From: Buchnera aphidicola (Eriosoma lanigerum)
GTDB lineage: Bacteria; Pseudomonadota; Gammaproteobacteria; Enterobacterales; Enterobacteriaceae
Assembly: GCF_964059125.1 (NCBI RefSeq)
Contig: NZ_OZ060395.1
Location: 299,080 to 363,079 of the forward strand
Reading direction: 5' to 3'
DNA: 64,000 nucleotides
The position numbers and the translations under genes were made by a program. The notes beneath the pieces are model-generated. The model saw only the letters and a program-made list of their open reading frames with translations, ran no database searches and was not told the origin of the DNA. Within the stretch, counting starts at the first letter, position 1; the number at the start of each line of letters is the position of its first letter. Below are positions 12,016 to 25,248 of the stretch, one piece after another.

Positions 12016-13156
12016 GTAATTTTTCTAATAATTTATTAATATCTTTTTTACTATGCATGGCATTAATAGTAATTCTTAATCTTTCTGTACCAATAGGAAC
12101 AGTTGGAGATCTTATTGCGTTAGTCCATATCCCATCTTTCTTTAATTTATTTGATAATAAAATAGTTTGCTCGTTATTACCAATAATTATTGGCTGAATA
12201 GCTGTTCTTGAAGAAAGTAATTGAAAAGATAAATGTTTTGCTTGACTACAAAAATAATTAATATTTTCATTTAATTTGTCTCGTATTGATTTATCAGTTT
12301 GAATGATATCTAATGATTTTAATAATGTGTATGCTTGAGCTGGTGGCATAGCAGTAGAACATATTAAGTGTTTTGAAAATTGTCTTAAATACTTATAAAT
12401 AGTATTATTACATAATACAGCTGCTCCACTAATTCCAAAAGCTTTTCCAAATGTAATCATTAATATATGTGGTTTAATATTCTGATAATCACAAGATCCC
12501 TTTCCATTTTTTCCTATTACTCCTATACCATGAGCATCATCAACTAATAACATTCTTGTTGGTTTCTCTGAAAATTTATTTAATAATTTTAATGGAGCCA
12601 TGTCTCCATCCATACTAAATACTCCTTCAGTAATAATTAATTTTAATTTATTTTTTGTATTTAAATTAATATTTAATTGATTTAAATCTTCTATACTATT
12701 ATGTTTAAATCTATATAATGCAGCAGAATTTTGTACACATGTTTCAATAATAGAAGCATGTGATTTTTTATCTGCAAAGATGATATCTTCTTTATTTAAT
12801 AAAGTAGAAATGACTGCTTGGTTAGCAGAAAAACCAGAAATAAATAGAATAGATTTTGTATAACCCAACCAATCGGCTAATCTAGTTTCTAATTGCTCAT
12901 GTGCAGTAGTATAGCCAGACATATAGCTAGAACCTCCTGAACCTACTCCATAAATTTCTGCACCTTTTTTCCAAGCATTAATAATTCTAGAATCATGACT
13001 TAAATTTAAATAATCATTGCTAGAAAAATTGCAATAATTTTTACCTAATACCTGAATATAACATGGACTATAATATGTAGTTACATTAATATTTCTAACT
13101 AGTATATTATTTTTATTAGTTTTTAATTTTTGATTAATTTTATTTTCCCAGGTCAT
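11996..13156 (-). CDS. bioF: 8-amino-7-oxononanoate synthase
   Basis: PLP enzyme that condenses pimeloyl-ACP with alanine, the first ring-forming step of biotin synthesis. It has 386 residues (E. coli 384). Conserved features are NDYLNLSHD, GSGGSSYMSGYTTAHEQLE, VDDAHGIGVIGKNGKG and the PLP lysine in TFGKAFGISGAAV. Its ATG shares one base with the bioB stop (TAATG), so the two are coupled; it overlaps bioC at the other end. Confidence 0.96.
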   Translation of the reverse strand: MTWENKINQKLKTNKNNILVRNINVTTYYSPCYIQVLGKNYCNFSSNDYLNLSHDSRIINAWKKGAEIYGVGSGGSSYMSGYTTAHEQLETRLADWLGYTKSILFISGFSANQAVISTLLNKEDIIFADKKSHASIIETCVQNSAALYRFKHNSIEDLNQLNINLNTKNKLKLIITEGVFSMDGDMAPLKLLNKFSEKPTRMLLVDDAHGIGVIGKNGKGSCDYQNIKPHILMITFGKAFGISGAAVLCNNTIYKYLRQFSKHLICSTAMPPAQAYTLLKSLDIIQTDKSIRDKLNENINYFCSQAKHLSFQLLSSRTAIQPIIIGNNEQTILLSNKLKKDGIWTNAIRSPTVPIGTERLRITINAMHSKKDINKLLEKLHEYNNK

Positions 13157-14187
13157 TATTGTGCCGCATTATAATAATATTTATTATTAAGACTATCAAT
13201 ATGATGTGATATAATAGACTGTGTATCTGTATTTTCTTTCATATTTTTTTTCGATTCTGGATATAAATTCAGTTTTTCAAATAATTTTAGATCTTGTGTT
13301 TCTTTTGGATTAGAAGCTGTAAGTAATTTACAACCATAAAAAATAGAATTAGCTCCTGCCATAAAACATAATGCTTGAGTTTGTTGATTCATTTTTTCTC
13401 TTCCTGCAGATAATCTAATGTATGAATATGGCATCATAATTCTAGTTACAGCAATAATTTTGATAAATTCAAATGGATCAACTTCATTAATATTATTTAA
13501 AGGAGTACCTTTAATTTTCATTAACATATTTATTGGAATACTTTCTGGAGGTTTTTCTAAGTTAGCTAATTGTGTTAATAACTTCATTCGATCTTGAACT
13601 GTTTCTCCTAAACCAATGATACCTCCCGAACAAATCTTCATACCACTTTTTCGAACAATATTTAAAGTGTCGATTCTATCTTGATATGTTCTTGTTGTAA
13701 CAATATTTTTATAAAATTCAGCAGATGTATCTAAATTATGATTATAAAAATCTAAACCAGCTTCAGATAAAATATTTGCTTGTTGTTTTGTTAGCATACC
13801 TAATGTCATACAAGTTTCCATACCTAATTTTTTTACTTCTTGTATAATTTTTTTTAAATATGGCATATCTTTATCTTTAGGATTTTTCCATGCAGCTCCC
13901 ATACAAAATCTAGAAGATCCTGATAACTTTGCTTGTTTAGCAGAATTTAATATTTTTTCAATTTTTAATAAGGGCTCAATGGTAATTCCAGTTTTATATC
14001 GAGCACTTTGAGGGCAATACTTACAGTCTTCAGGACAGGATCCAGTTTTTATAGATAATAATGTACTAATTTGTATAGATTGTGGGTCAAAATTTTGACG
14101 ATGAATTGTTTGAGCTTTAAACATTAATTCAAAAAAAGGTGTTTGTATTAAATTCATAGCTTCATCATAGTTCCAATTTTTTTTCAT
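13156..14187 (-). CDS. bioB: Biotin synthase (radical SAM)
   Basis: Inserts sulfur into dethiobiotin. The SAM-cluster motif is CPEDCKYC (Cys51, Cys55, Cys58 of 343 residues); YNHNLDTS, the auxiliary-cluster Cys in KICSGGI and the Arg in YIRLSAGRE are present, and the C-terminus ends YYNAAQ like the E. coli YYNAAAL. The ATG at 14187 is preferred because GGAG (14200-14197) lies 9 bases upstream; an in-frame GTG at 14196 directly abuts that site. First gene of bioBFCD, divergent from bioA. BioB needs electrons from flavodoxin; fldA is in this window. Confidence 0.97.
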   Translation of the reverse strand: MKKNWNYDEAMNLIQTPFFELMFKAQTIHRQNFDPQSIQISTLLSIKTGSCPEDCKYCPQSARYKTGITIEPLLKIEKILNSAKQAKLSGSSRFCMGAAWKNPKDKDMPYLKKIIQEVKKLGMETCMTLGMLTKQQANILSEAGLDFYNHNLDTSAEFYKNIVTTRTYQDRIDTLNIVRKSGMKICSGGIIGLGETVQDRMKLLTQLANLEKPPESIPINMLMKIKGTPLNNINEVDPFEFIKIIAVTRIMMPYSYIRLSAGREKMNQQTQALCFMAGANSIFYGCKLLTASNPKETQDLKLFEKLNLYPESKKNMKENTDTQSIISHHIDSLNNKYYYNAAQ

Positions 14188-14273
14188 TAATATCACTCCA
14201 ATTTTTTTATTTTTTATTTTATTATAAAAGTAATAATAGTAAATTTATTTTAATTAGGTAATACATATTATTT
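14188..14273. promoter_or_regulatory. Divergent bioB-bioA control region
   Basis: In E. coli this interval carries face-to-face promoters overlapped by the BirA operator, a 40-bp palindrome. Only 86 bases are present here and I see no TTGTAAACC/GGTTTACA-type half sites, so BirA repression has probably been lost. The sequence must still hold two promoters. Confidence 0.5.
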
Positions 14274-15572
14274 ATGAATAAATTCAATAAATATTTTGAC
14301 ATAAACCATATTTGGCATCCTTATACATCATTAACTAATCCTTTACCCTGTTATTATATTGATTCTGCAAAAGGTTTTTATTTAAAAATGAAAAATGGAA
14401 AAAAGTTAATTGATGGTATGTCCTCATGGTGGTCTGTTATACATGGATATAATAATCCTAGATTAAATTTAGCATTAAACAAACAAATAAGAAAAATGAC
14501 ACATGTAATGTTTGGAGGTATTACTCATACACCAGCTATTAAATTATGTAAAAAATTATTAAAAATTACACCTATTGAATTAAATTCTGTTTTTTTAGCT
14601 GATTCTGGTTCTGTAGCAATAGAAGTTGCTATGAAAATGGCTATACAATATTGGCAAGCTTTAGGGAAAAAGAAAAAATATTTTTTAACAATAAAAAATG
14701 GATATCATGGAGATACATTTTTAGCTATATCCGTCAGCGATCCGAATAATGCATTTCATCATACATATGATAGTTTTATAAAAAAAAATTTATTTGCAAC
14801 AGCTCCTATTTGTAAATTCAATGACATTTGGAATCATGATGATATTTTTTCATTTAATCAATTAATAGATCAATTTTCAGAAAAAATAGTAGCAGTAATT
14901 TTAGAACCTATTGTACAAGGAGTTGGAGGTATGCATTTTTATCATCCTAATTATTTACGATCTGTTAGAAAATTATGTAATTCTTATGAAATACCATTAA
15001 TCATTGATGAAATAGCTACAGGGTTTGGACGTACTGGAAAACTTTTTGCTAGTGAACATGCCAATGTTGTTGCAGATATTTTATGTCTAGGAAAATCATT
15101 AACAGGAGGCACTATGACTTTATCTGCTGTATTAACTACTAAATTAATATCAGATACAATTAGTAATGGAAAAATAGGTACTTTTATGCATGGACCAACT
15201 TTTATGGGTAATCCTTTAGCATGTTCTGTTGCTGAAGCAAGCATTTCTATATTAGAAGAAAATATATGGAAAACACAAGTTAAAGATATCGAAAATCAAT
15301 TGTATATTAATTTAATTAAATTATCCAATCATTCACGAGTAAAAGATATTCGTGTTTTAGGAGCAATTGGTGTAGTAGAATGTTACGATGTAATAAATAT
15401 ATCTAAAATACAAAAGTTTTTTGTGAAAAATGGAGTATGGATTCGACCATTTAAGAATTTAATTTATCTTACTCCACCTTATATCATTGATATAGAATCT
15501 TTACAACAATTAATAGAAATTATTGCTAAATCATTAGAAAATCCAATTTTTTTTATTTCTAATTCAAAGTAA
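14274..15572 (+). CDS. bioA: Adenosylmethionine-8-amino-7-oxononanoate aminotransferase
   Basis: Class III aminotransferase that makes 7,8-diaminopelargonate with SAM as amino donor. It has 432 residues (E. coli 429). Motifs are HIWHPYTSL, GMSSWWSVIHGYNNP, ADSGSVAIEVAMKMA, IIDEIATGFGRTGK and the PLP lysine in CLGKSLTGG, then FMHGPTFMGNPLAC. Divergent from bioBFCD as in E. coli and convergent with pgl, which is also the E. coli bioA neighbourhood. The nearest purine-rich site, TAGGTA, is about 14 bases upstream of the ATG, an unusually long spacing. Confidence 0.96.
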   Translation: MNKFNKYFDINHIWHPYTSLTNPLPCYYIDSAKGFYLKMKNGKKLIDGMSSWWSVIHGYNNPRLNLALNKQIRKMTHVMFGGITHTPAIKLCKKLLKITPIELNSVFLADSGSVAIEVAMKMAIQYWQALGKKKKYFLTIKNGYHGDTFLAISVSDPNNAFHHTYDSFIKKNLFATAPICKFNDIWNHDDIFSFNQLIDQFSEKIVAVILEPIVQGVGGMHFYHPNYLRSVRKLCNSYEIPLIIDEIATGFGRTGKLFASEHANVVADILCLGKSLTGGTMTLSAVLTTKLISDTISNGKIGTFMHGPTFMGNPLACSVAEASISILEENIWKTQVKDIENQLYINLIKLSNHSRVKDIRVLGAIGVVECYDVINISKIQKFFVKNGVWIRPFKNLIYLTPPYIIDIESLQQLIEIIAKSLENPIFFISNSK

Positions 15573-15649
15573 CGTTTTACTTAAAAAATATATTTTATTT
15601 AAAATATAAACTTTTATTCAAGATATAAATCTTATAAAAGAGTAATATA

Positions 15650-16663
15650 CTATGTTGCATTAATTTTAGTATTATTATTAATTAATACCCATAGAGGTCC
15701 ATTTCCTACTGGATAACGTGCAATAAATTTTAATAAACCTGTTACTTGATTGATTTGATAGATACTTATAAAATTCGATTTTTGTCCAGCTATAACTAAA
15801 TATTTTCCAAATTCATCAATGTCAAATGACCGTGGTTGTAGTTCTGTTTGTATTTGTGCAATGCGAGAAAGAATACCATTTTTTATATTTATTTTAAAAA
15901 TAGAGATAATGCTTGTAGTTCTATCAGAAGCATACAAATATTGACCATTTGGTAATATACGAATTTCTGATGCCCACGGGGTTCCTTTAAAGCTAATAGG
16001 CATTAAATTAATATTTTGTAAATTTTTTATTGTATTACTATTATAATTAATAATCCATGTATTAATAGTACCATTTAGTTCATTGATACTATATAAATTA
16101 ATATTATTTGGATGAAATATAATATGTCTAGGACCTGAATTATATTCAGTATGTACATATTTTTGATTTGGATTAGATACGATTGTTTTATCATAAAATA
16201 TAAATAGATGAATTTTATTTTGTTTTAATGCGGATGTAAATAATATTTTTTGATCAAGGTCCATAATAGAACAATGACATCCAGCTAAATAATTAATTTG
16301 TTGATCAATTTTTATTGGATATCCTAATGCATTTAAAGAGATAATTATTATTGATCCTGAATGATATGAACTACAAATCATTTTTTGTCGATTGATATCA
16401 ATAGAAATATAATTTATGGAATATGGTATTGAAAAATTACATATAGTTTTTAATATACCTGTTTTAGAAATTTTATAAGTAATAATACAATTATTTGAAC
16501 GTAATCCTGCATAAAGTATATTTTTTTCTTTTAGAATACATAAAGGTTGTATTTTACCATGAATTTTAACAATTTGTATTAAATTTGCAATTCCGTTATT
16601 ATTTAAATTCCAGACTTCAATTTGATTACTTTCTGGAGAAGCAATATAGATATTCTGATACAT
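15650..16663 (-). CDS. pgl: 6-phosphogluconolactonase (beta-propeller type)
   Basis: Hydrolyses 6-phosphogluconolactone, the product of Zwf, which is also encoded in this window. The repeated propeller blades are visible (IASPESNQIEVWNL, GPRHIIFHPN, YLYASDRT, YLVIAGQKSNFISIYQI). It has 337 residues (E. coli 331). The start at 16663 (MYQNIYIASPES) matches the E. coli N-terminus and has AGGG 5 bases upstream; the frame continues to 16687 without support. Lies downstream of gltP on the same strand with a hairpin between them. Confidence 0.94.
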   Translation of the reverse strand: MYQNIYIASPESNQIEVWNLNNNGIANLIQIVKIHGKIQPLCILKEKNILYAGLRSNNCIITYKISKTGILKTICNFSIPYSINYISIDINRQKMICSSYHSGSIIIISLNALGYPIKIDQQINYLAGCHCSIMDLDQKILFTSALKQNKIHLFIFYDKTIVSNPNQKYVHTEYNSGPRHIIFHPNNINLYSINELNGTINTWIINYNSNTIKNLQNINLMPISFKGTPWASEIRILPNGQYLYASDRTTSIISIFKINIKNGILSRIAQIQTELQPRSFDIDEFGKYLVIAGQKSNFISIYQINQVTGLLKFIARYPVGNGPLWVLINNNTKINAT

Positions 16664-16735
16664 ATTTTCCCTATTAATAATATGCACTTAATTTATATTT
16701 GATATAAAATATTTAATATTTTATAAATTTTAAAT

Positions 16736-16762
16736 ATTTGGGTATAATTTTTATACCCAAAT
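16736..16762 (-). terminator. Perfect hairpin between gltP and pgl
   Basis: 12-bp perfect stem ATTTGGGTATAA / TTATACCCAAAT with a 3-base loop. It contains a GGG/CCC block, rare in these spacers. It is 58 bases past the gltP stop and upstream of pgl, so it probably ends gltP transcription, although no strong T-run follows. Confidence 0.55.
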
Positions 16763-16819
16763 GATAATTGATGTATTTCCATTATTAATATACATAATAA
16801 TTATTGTTAATTGAATATA

Positions 16820-18130
16820 TTATAATTTAGTATAATTTATTTTTTTTTTAATTAAATTTTCATAATTTTTTGATTTTTGAATATCAAATTGATTTTCCCA
16901 TTTTGATATTACTAATACAGCTAAAGAATTTCCTATAACATTTAAAGCTGTTCTTGCCATATCCATTATTCGATCAACACCTGCTATAAACGCTAATCCT
17001 TCTAATGGAATACCTATACTACCTAAAGTAGCTAATAATACAACAAAGGATATTCCAGGAACACCTGCTACTCCTTTAGAAGTGATCATTAAAGTTACAA
17101 CTAAAATAATTTCATTTAATAATGAAAGTTCAATATTATACAATTGTGTTATAAAAATAGCTGCTATACTTTGATATAATGTTGAACCATCTAAATTAAA
17201 AGAGTACCCTGCTGGTATTACAAAACTAGTAATTGATTTTGGTGCTCCATAATTTTGCATTTTTTCCATAATTTTAGGTAATACTGTTTCAGAGCTAGAA
17301 GTGGTGTATGCAAGCATTAATTCTTCTTTTAAAATTAAGATTAAAGTAGTTATTCGTAATTTACACAAACGAGCTACTGATCCTAATATACATAATGTAA
17401 ATAATAGAATCGAAAAATATACTAATATTACTAATTTTGCTAAAGGTAACAATGATGTAAATCCAAAGTTAATTATAGTTAATGATATAAACGAAAATAC
17501 ACCTATAGGTGCATATTTCATAATCATATTAGTAACAGAAAACATAGTTTCAGAAATGGATTTGAACACATTTATCAAAGGTTCTTTTTTTTTGATTGAT
17601 AATGATGACAAACCTAATCCAAATAAAACTGAAAAAAATATAATAGATAACATTTCATTCTTAGATATAGATAAAAAAATATTTTGTGGAATTAATGATA
17701 ATATAATATGCATCAAGCTATGTGAATGTGTAGTATGTTGTAATGTGATTAATTTATATTTAGAGATATCTATAGTAGTTAATAGTGCCATATTTATTCC
17801 ATAACCTGGCTTAAATATATTAGCTAAAGAAATTCCCACAATAATAGCTAATGTTGTCATGATTTCAAAATAAATAATAGTTTTAATTCCAATTCTTCCT
17901 AATTTTTTTGTATCACCAATTGAAGCAATTCCTACAATTAAAGTTGAAATAATAATTGGAACCACTATCATTTTTATTAAACTGGTAAATATATCTCCTG
18001 CTGGAATTAAAAAATTATTAATAAACCATTCTTGTTCTTTTTGTTGATTATGAAGAAAGGAACCTACAATAATTCCTAATAATAATGCAATAAAAATTTG
18101 CCAAGCAAGACCAATTTTAAATAATTTCAT
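16820..18130 (-). CDS. gltP: Glutamate/aspartate:proton symporter GltP
   Basis: Dicarboxylate/amino acid:cation symporter (DAACS family) in the inner membrane. It has 436 residues against 437 in E. coli and aligns along its full length: IGLAWQIFIALLLGIIVGS, IKMIVVPIIISTLIVGIA, FFSVLFGLGLSSL, the re-entrant serine-rich loop (TTSSSETVLPK), SFNLDGSTLYQSIAAIF and VDRIMDMARTALNVIGNS. AAGGAA precedes the ATG. In E. coli gltP is not near pgl or mfd, so this location is unexpected. It would let the symbiont import glutamate or aspartate, the main host nitrogen donors. Confidence 0.95.
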   Translation of the reverse strand: MKLFKIGLAWQIFIALLLGIIVGSFLHNQQKEQEWFINNFLIPAGDIFTSLIKMIVVPIIISTLIVGIASIGDTKKLGRIGIKTIIYFEIMTTLAIIVGISLANIFKPGYGINMALLTTIDISKYKLITLQHTTHSHSLMHIILSLIPQNIFLSISKNEMLSIIFFSVLFGLGLSSLSIKKKEPLINVFKSISETMFSVTNMIMKYAPIGVFSFISLTIINFGFTSLLPLAKLVILVYFSILLFTLCILGSVARLCKLRITTLILILKEELMLAYTTSSSETVLPKIMEKMQNYGAPKSITSFVIPAGYSFNLDGSTLYQSIAAIFITQLYNIELSLLNEIILVVTLMITSKGVAGVPGISFVVLLATLGSIGIPLEGLAFIAGVDRIMDMARTALNVIGNSLAVLVISKWENQFDIQKSKNYENLIKKKINYTKL

Positions 18131-18807
18131 AAAATTTATTCCTTAATAGTATTATATTATATATTACATATTATTATATTTAATAAACATTATCTTAATA
18201 AGTAATAATAAAAAAGTTAATATTAATATATTTATAAGTTTATTTTTGTATTATTATTGATTTTATCAGATATTTACAAAATAAATATTTAGTTTAAATA
18301 ATGTTATTAATTATTAAATATTTTAATATATTATTTTTCTTAAAGTATTATTTCCTTATTATTTTAATTATTTTTATAATATTATTTTTAATATAAAATT
18401 TTAAATTATATAATTTAAAAATATAAATAATATGTATTATATTTTTTTATATATATTAAAAATTAAAATATTTTTATGTATGATAAATAGATTTAATTAT
18501 TATTAATAAAACTTTTAATAAATGTAATACACATACAATATTTATTTAATAATGAATAATTTTTTTATTAATAAAAACTAATAATTAATAAAAATTATTT
18601 TTATATATATTTATATATCAATAAACTAAATTTTATCAATATATGAAATATATTCTAAAATAATTAATATAAATTATTGAATTAATTCGATTGATGTACA
18701 TATCAAATATTAATTTATAGTTAACTTTTTATTTTAATAAAAATAAAATATTGAATTAATATTAAATATAACATGTATAGTTAATCATAAATTAATAATA
18801 GAATGCA
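18131..18807. other. Gene-free spacer gltP-mfd
   Basis: 677 AT-rich bases between two leftward genes. No frame or RNA recognised; it presumably holds the gltP promoter. Confidence 0.5.
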
Positions 18808-21210
18808 TTATTGATTTGTATTGATACACATAGGTATTCTATTTTGATATAATAAGGTTATAAAATTTAAAATCCATTTTAATCTTTCTTGATTTTCATT
18901 TAAATTATGAATAAATTTTAATTTATTAGCATTTACTATATTCCAATTATTAGGTTCTGATTGTAATTTTTTAAATAACCAATTTAAATTTACACAATGA
19001 GTATTATGAAATATTAAAAAACCTTCTTTGTTATTAGAATAAATTTTTTTAATACCTATATTATTGGCTATTATACGAATAAAAGCAATAGTAATTAAAT
19101 TTTTTACAGGATATGGCATAGTTCCATATTGATAAATTAATTCATTTTTAATTTTTTTTAGTTCTGTTTCTGAATTACATTCTGCAATTTTTTTATAAAA
19201 ATTAATACGAGTATTTACATTAGAGACATACTCGGAAGATAATAATGCAGGAACATTGATTTCTATTTCAGGATGATATTGAATTAATTCTTGAAAAGTT
19301 CTTTTTTCTCCTAATTTATGCATATTGATTGCATGTGCTAACATTTCTTTATAAAAATGAAAACCAATTTTCCCCATATGACCACTTTGATCGTGACCTA
19401 AAATTTCTCCTATTCCTCTAATTTCTAAATCTTGATAAGATAAAGTTAAGCCATCTCCTACATTTTGAAAAGAATGAATAGAATACAGTCTTTTTTTTGC
19501 ATCTTCATTAATATTTTTATAATTTTTTACTAATAAAAATGCATACGCTTGCTGATGTAAACGACCAATTCTTCCTCTTAATTGATGTAATTGAGACAAT
19601 CCAAATTGATCAGCATCTTCAATAATCATAGTATTTGCATGTGGTATGTCTATACCTATTTCTATAATTGTTGTACAAACCAAAACATTAAAAATTTTAT
19701 GACTAAAATCATACATAATTTGATTTAAATATTTTGCATGCATTTCTCCATGTCCAATTTTAATTTTTGCTTCTGGAATTAGTTTTGTTAGTGTTTTAGC
19801 TTTATTATTAATATTTTGAATTCTATTATAGATATAGTAAATTTGCCCTCCTCTTGAAATTTCTTGAAGAATAGTTTTCCGAATTAAATTTGTGTTATAT
19901 TCTGTAACAATAGTTTTAATAGCTAATCTTTTATCAGGTGGAGTAGATATAATTGATAAATCTCGAATACCGTGTACAGCCATATTTAAAGTTCTTGGAA
20001 TAGGAGTAGCTGTTAAAGTTAAAATATCAATATTAGTGAATAGTGATTTTATTTTTTCTTTATGTAATACTCCAAATCGATGTTCTTCATCTATTATTAA
20101 TAATCCTAAATTAAACCATTGAATCTTTTTTGATAACATTTGATGAGTACCTATTAAAATATCTGTTTTTCCTTCTTTAACGTGTAATATTGATGATAAT
20201 GTTTCTTTAGGAGTACATAATCTAGATAATTTATTTATTTGTATGGAAAAATCAGAAAAACGAGTAATAAAGTTATCATAATGTTGTTGTACTAATAGTG
20301 TTGTAGGTACTAAAATAGCTACTTGCTTTTTATTAGATACCGCAATAAAAGATGCTCTCATGGCTATTTCTGTTTTTCCAAATCCAACGTCTCCACAAAT
20401 TAAACGATCCATTGGAATTGGAGTACTCATATCTTTCAATACTTCATAAATAACTTTTTTTTGATCAGGAGTTAATAGAAAAGGAAATTTATTACAAAAT
20501 TGATCATATAGTTGTGAATTGATATTAAAATTAAATCCTATTTGATTTGCCCTATTAGCATAAGTATCTAATAACATTGCTGTAGAATCATATATTTTTT
20601 TTTCAATTTTTTTTCTTTCTCGAATCCATTGGTCACTTCCTAATTTATTTAATACAATATTTTTATTTGCAGTATGATACGCACTAATTAAATTTAATGA
20701 TTGAATAGGAACATATAATTTAGCTTTATTAGCATATTCAATAATAAAATATTCATTATTTATTCCATTATTTTCTAAAATTATTAATCCTTGATATCTA
20801 CCAATACCATGCTCAAAATGTACCACAAATTCATTATTATGAATTTCAAACCAATTTTTTTTAGTGTAATTCGTTTTTTTTGCTGTGTTCTCTAATAAAA
20901 AGCAATCAATTAATTGGTTTTTTTTAAAATCATTTTCACAAATAAAAGCAAAATTATTTTTTGTATCAATCAATCCATGTTCTCTTTCTTTAATAATAAA
21001 AAAATATCTTTTTAATAAATGAATTGTAAAAAATTGTTTCATGTGTAAATTATATATTTGTTGAAGTGATATATTACAACCAGATATTAATTTTAATAAA
21101 ATATGGTAATGTTTTTTATGTTTTATAAAAAATATAATTTTTCCATTAAATTTGTTCAAAAATAATTTAAATTTTTGAATTTTTTTGTCGTTATTAAGTA
21201 AATATAACAT
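18808..21210 (-). CDS. mfd: Transcription-repair coupling factor Mfd, lacking the N-terminal UvrB-like module
   Basis: Mfd is an ATP-driven translocase that dislodges stalled RNA polymerase. This copy has 800 residues against 1148 in E. coli; it begins at about E. coli residue 350. Present are part of D3, the RNA-polymerase-interacting domain (about 120-195, VVHFEHGIGRYQG), the helicase lobes (Walker A GDVGFGKT at about 273-280, DEEHRFG, LTATPIPRTLNMA, the RecG-like TTIIEIGIDIP and LRGRIGR) and the C-terminal D7 domain. The missing part is the UvrA-binding module. I recall that other Buchnera Mfd proteins are similarly short. The ATG at 21210 has no clear ribosome binding site. Confidence 0.93.
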   Translation of the reverse strand: MLYLLNNDKKIQKFKLFLNKFNGKIIFFIKHKKHYHILLKLISGCNISLQQIYNLHMKQFFTIHLLKRYFFIIKEREHGLIDTKNNFAFICENDFKKNQLIDCFLLENTAKKTNYTKKNWFEIHNNEFVVHFEHGIGRYQGLIILENNGINNEYFIIEYANKAKLYVPIQSLNLISAYHTANKNIVLNKLGSDQWIRERKKIEKKIYDSTAMLLDTYANRANQIGFNFNINSQLYDQFCNKFPFLLTPDQKKVIYEVLKDMSTPIPMDRLICGDVGFGKTEIAMRASFIAVSNKKQVAILVPTTLLVQQHYDNFITRFSDFSIQINKLSRLCTPKETLSSILHVKEGKTDILIGTHQMLSKKIQWFNLGLLIIDEEHRFGVLHKEKIKSLFTNIDILTLTATPIPRTLNMAVHGIRDLSIISTPPDKRLAIKTIVTEYNTNLIRKTILQEISRGGQIYYIYNRIQNINNKAKTLTKLIPEAKIKIGHGEMHAKYLNQIMYDFSHKIFNVLVCTTIIEIGIDIPHANTMIIEDADQFGLSQLHQLRGRIGRLHQQAYAFLLVKNYKNINEDAKKRLYSIHSFQNVGDGLTLSYQDLEIRGIGEILGHDQSGHMGKIGFHFYKEMLAHAINMHKLGEKRTFQELIQYHPEIEINVPALLSSEYVSNVNTRINFYKKIAECNSETELKKIKNELIYQYGTMPYPVKNLITIAFIRIIANNIGIKKIYSNNKEGFLIFHNTHCVNLNWLFKKLQSEPNNWNIVNANKLKFIHNLNENQERLKWILNFITLLYQNRIPMCINTNQ

Positions 21211-24151
<2,941 letters not shown>

Positions 24152-24723
24152 TTAATTAAAATGATAATGATAGCACATTTATACATTTTTTAATCATACT
24201 AAAAAAGTTAAGTGTTATATAAATTACTAAAATAGTTAATGTTTTTAATTTTAAAATTTTATAAATTATAAAATATATTCATATCTTTAATATATTTATA
24301 TTTATTTTATTATATTTTAAATTATTATTTTAATGTAATTAATGTAATTAAAGATTTGTAATCTTAAAATAAAAATATTAGATATTGTTAAATAAATCAT
24401 ATTTCTATATAGTAATACTATTTAATAATATTAATAAATTATATTTATGAAAAAATTATTAAATTTAGAATTTAATTCTATGATTTATATTAATAAAATA
24501 ATAATAAATATATATTTATTTTTAAAAATATATTATTTAATAATAAAGTTATTTAGATGTATATATATATATATTAGTTAATTAATATAAGAACATTTAA
24601 TATATATATTATAAATTTCAATTAAATTTTTAATTTAGATAAATCATTTCATAGATTACTTTTTAGTTAATCTATGAAATGAAATGTTATAATTAATATA
24701 TATATATATTTAAAATAACATTT
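24152..24723. other. Spacer between convergent gapA and fldA
   Basis: 572 AT-rich bases without genes. The only clear structure is the hairpin at 24645-24681. Confidence 0.5.
24645..24681 (-). terminator. Hairpin downstream of fldA
   Basis: Perfect 14-bp inverted repeat CATTTCATAGATTA (24645-24658) / TAATCTATGAAATG (24668-24681) with a 9-base loop, 43 bases past the fldA stop. It can also serve gapA from the other side. Confidence 0.6.
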
Positions 24724-25248
24724 TTATTTATTTTTAAATGTATAGATTTCATCAGTGATTTGATTAACCCAAGATTTAACTCTTTGAAAACTTAATTCTG
24801 GTTGTCTATCTTGATCTAATACTAATCCGTAAAAAAAATTATTATTTAGCATAGCTTTAGAAGAAATATAAGAATATCCAGCAATAGGCCATTTTCCTAC
24901 TAGTGTGATGTTTTTATATTTAATTTCATTATATAATATACCTATAGCATCGCAAAAATATTCTGAATAATCTTCCTGATCACCACATCCAAATAATGCT
25001 ATAATTTTATTATCAAGATTTGTTTTTCTAAGTGTAGGTAAGAAATCTTCCCAATCACATTGAATTTCTCCATAATACCAAGTAGGTACACCAAAGATTA
25101 AAGTAGAAAAAGATTCTAAATCTGCTTGAGAAGAATTAGATATATCATGAATTTTTACTACGTTTGGTTTGAATTCGTCATGAATTAAATATGCTATTGA
25201 TTCTGTATTTCCAGTATCACTTCCAAAAAAAATTCCAATATCTTTCAT
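24724..25248 (-). CDS. fldA: Flavodoxin 1
   Basis: FMN electron carrier, in E. coli the donor for BioB, IspG and IspH. The phosphate-binding loop SDTGNTES is near residue 10; the FMN loops [15 protein letters not shown] and [18 protein letters not shown] are conserved. It has 174 residues (E. coli 176). The start at 25248 ([16 protein letters not shown]) matches the E. coli N-terminus; an upstream ATG at 25263 would add five residues and neither has a strong ribosome site. Its known clients here are BioB (present) and IspG (absent from its usual site). Confidence 0.94.
   Translation of the reverse strand: MKDIGIFFGSDTGNTESIAYLIHDEFKPNVVKIHDISNSSQADLESFSTLIFGVPTWYYGEIQCDWEDFLPTLRKTNLDNKIIALFGCGDQEDYSEYFCDAIGILYNEIKYKNITLVGKWPIAGYSYISSKAMLNNNFFYGLVLDQDRQPELSFQRVKSWVNQITDEIYTFKNK

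Noticed and set aside
14188..14273. BirA operator between bioA and bioB
   Set aside because: No half sites resembling TTGTAAACC/GGTTTACA could be found in the 86 bases.
17301..17804. 167-codon open frame antisense to gltP
   Set aside because: It lies wholly inside gltP, which has full-length homology. The opposite frame is open only because of AT-rich codon use, and its translation is low in complexity.
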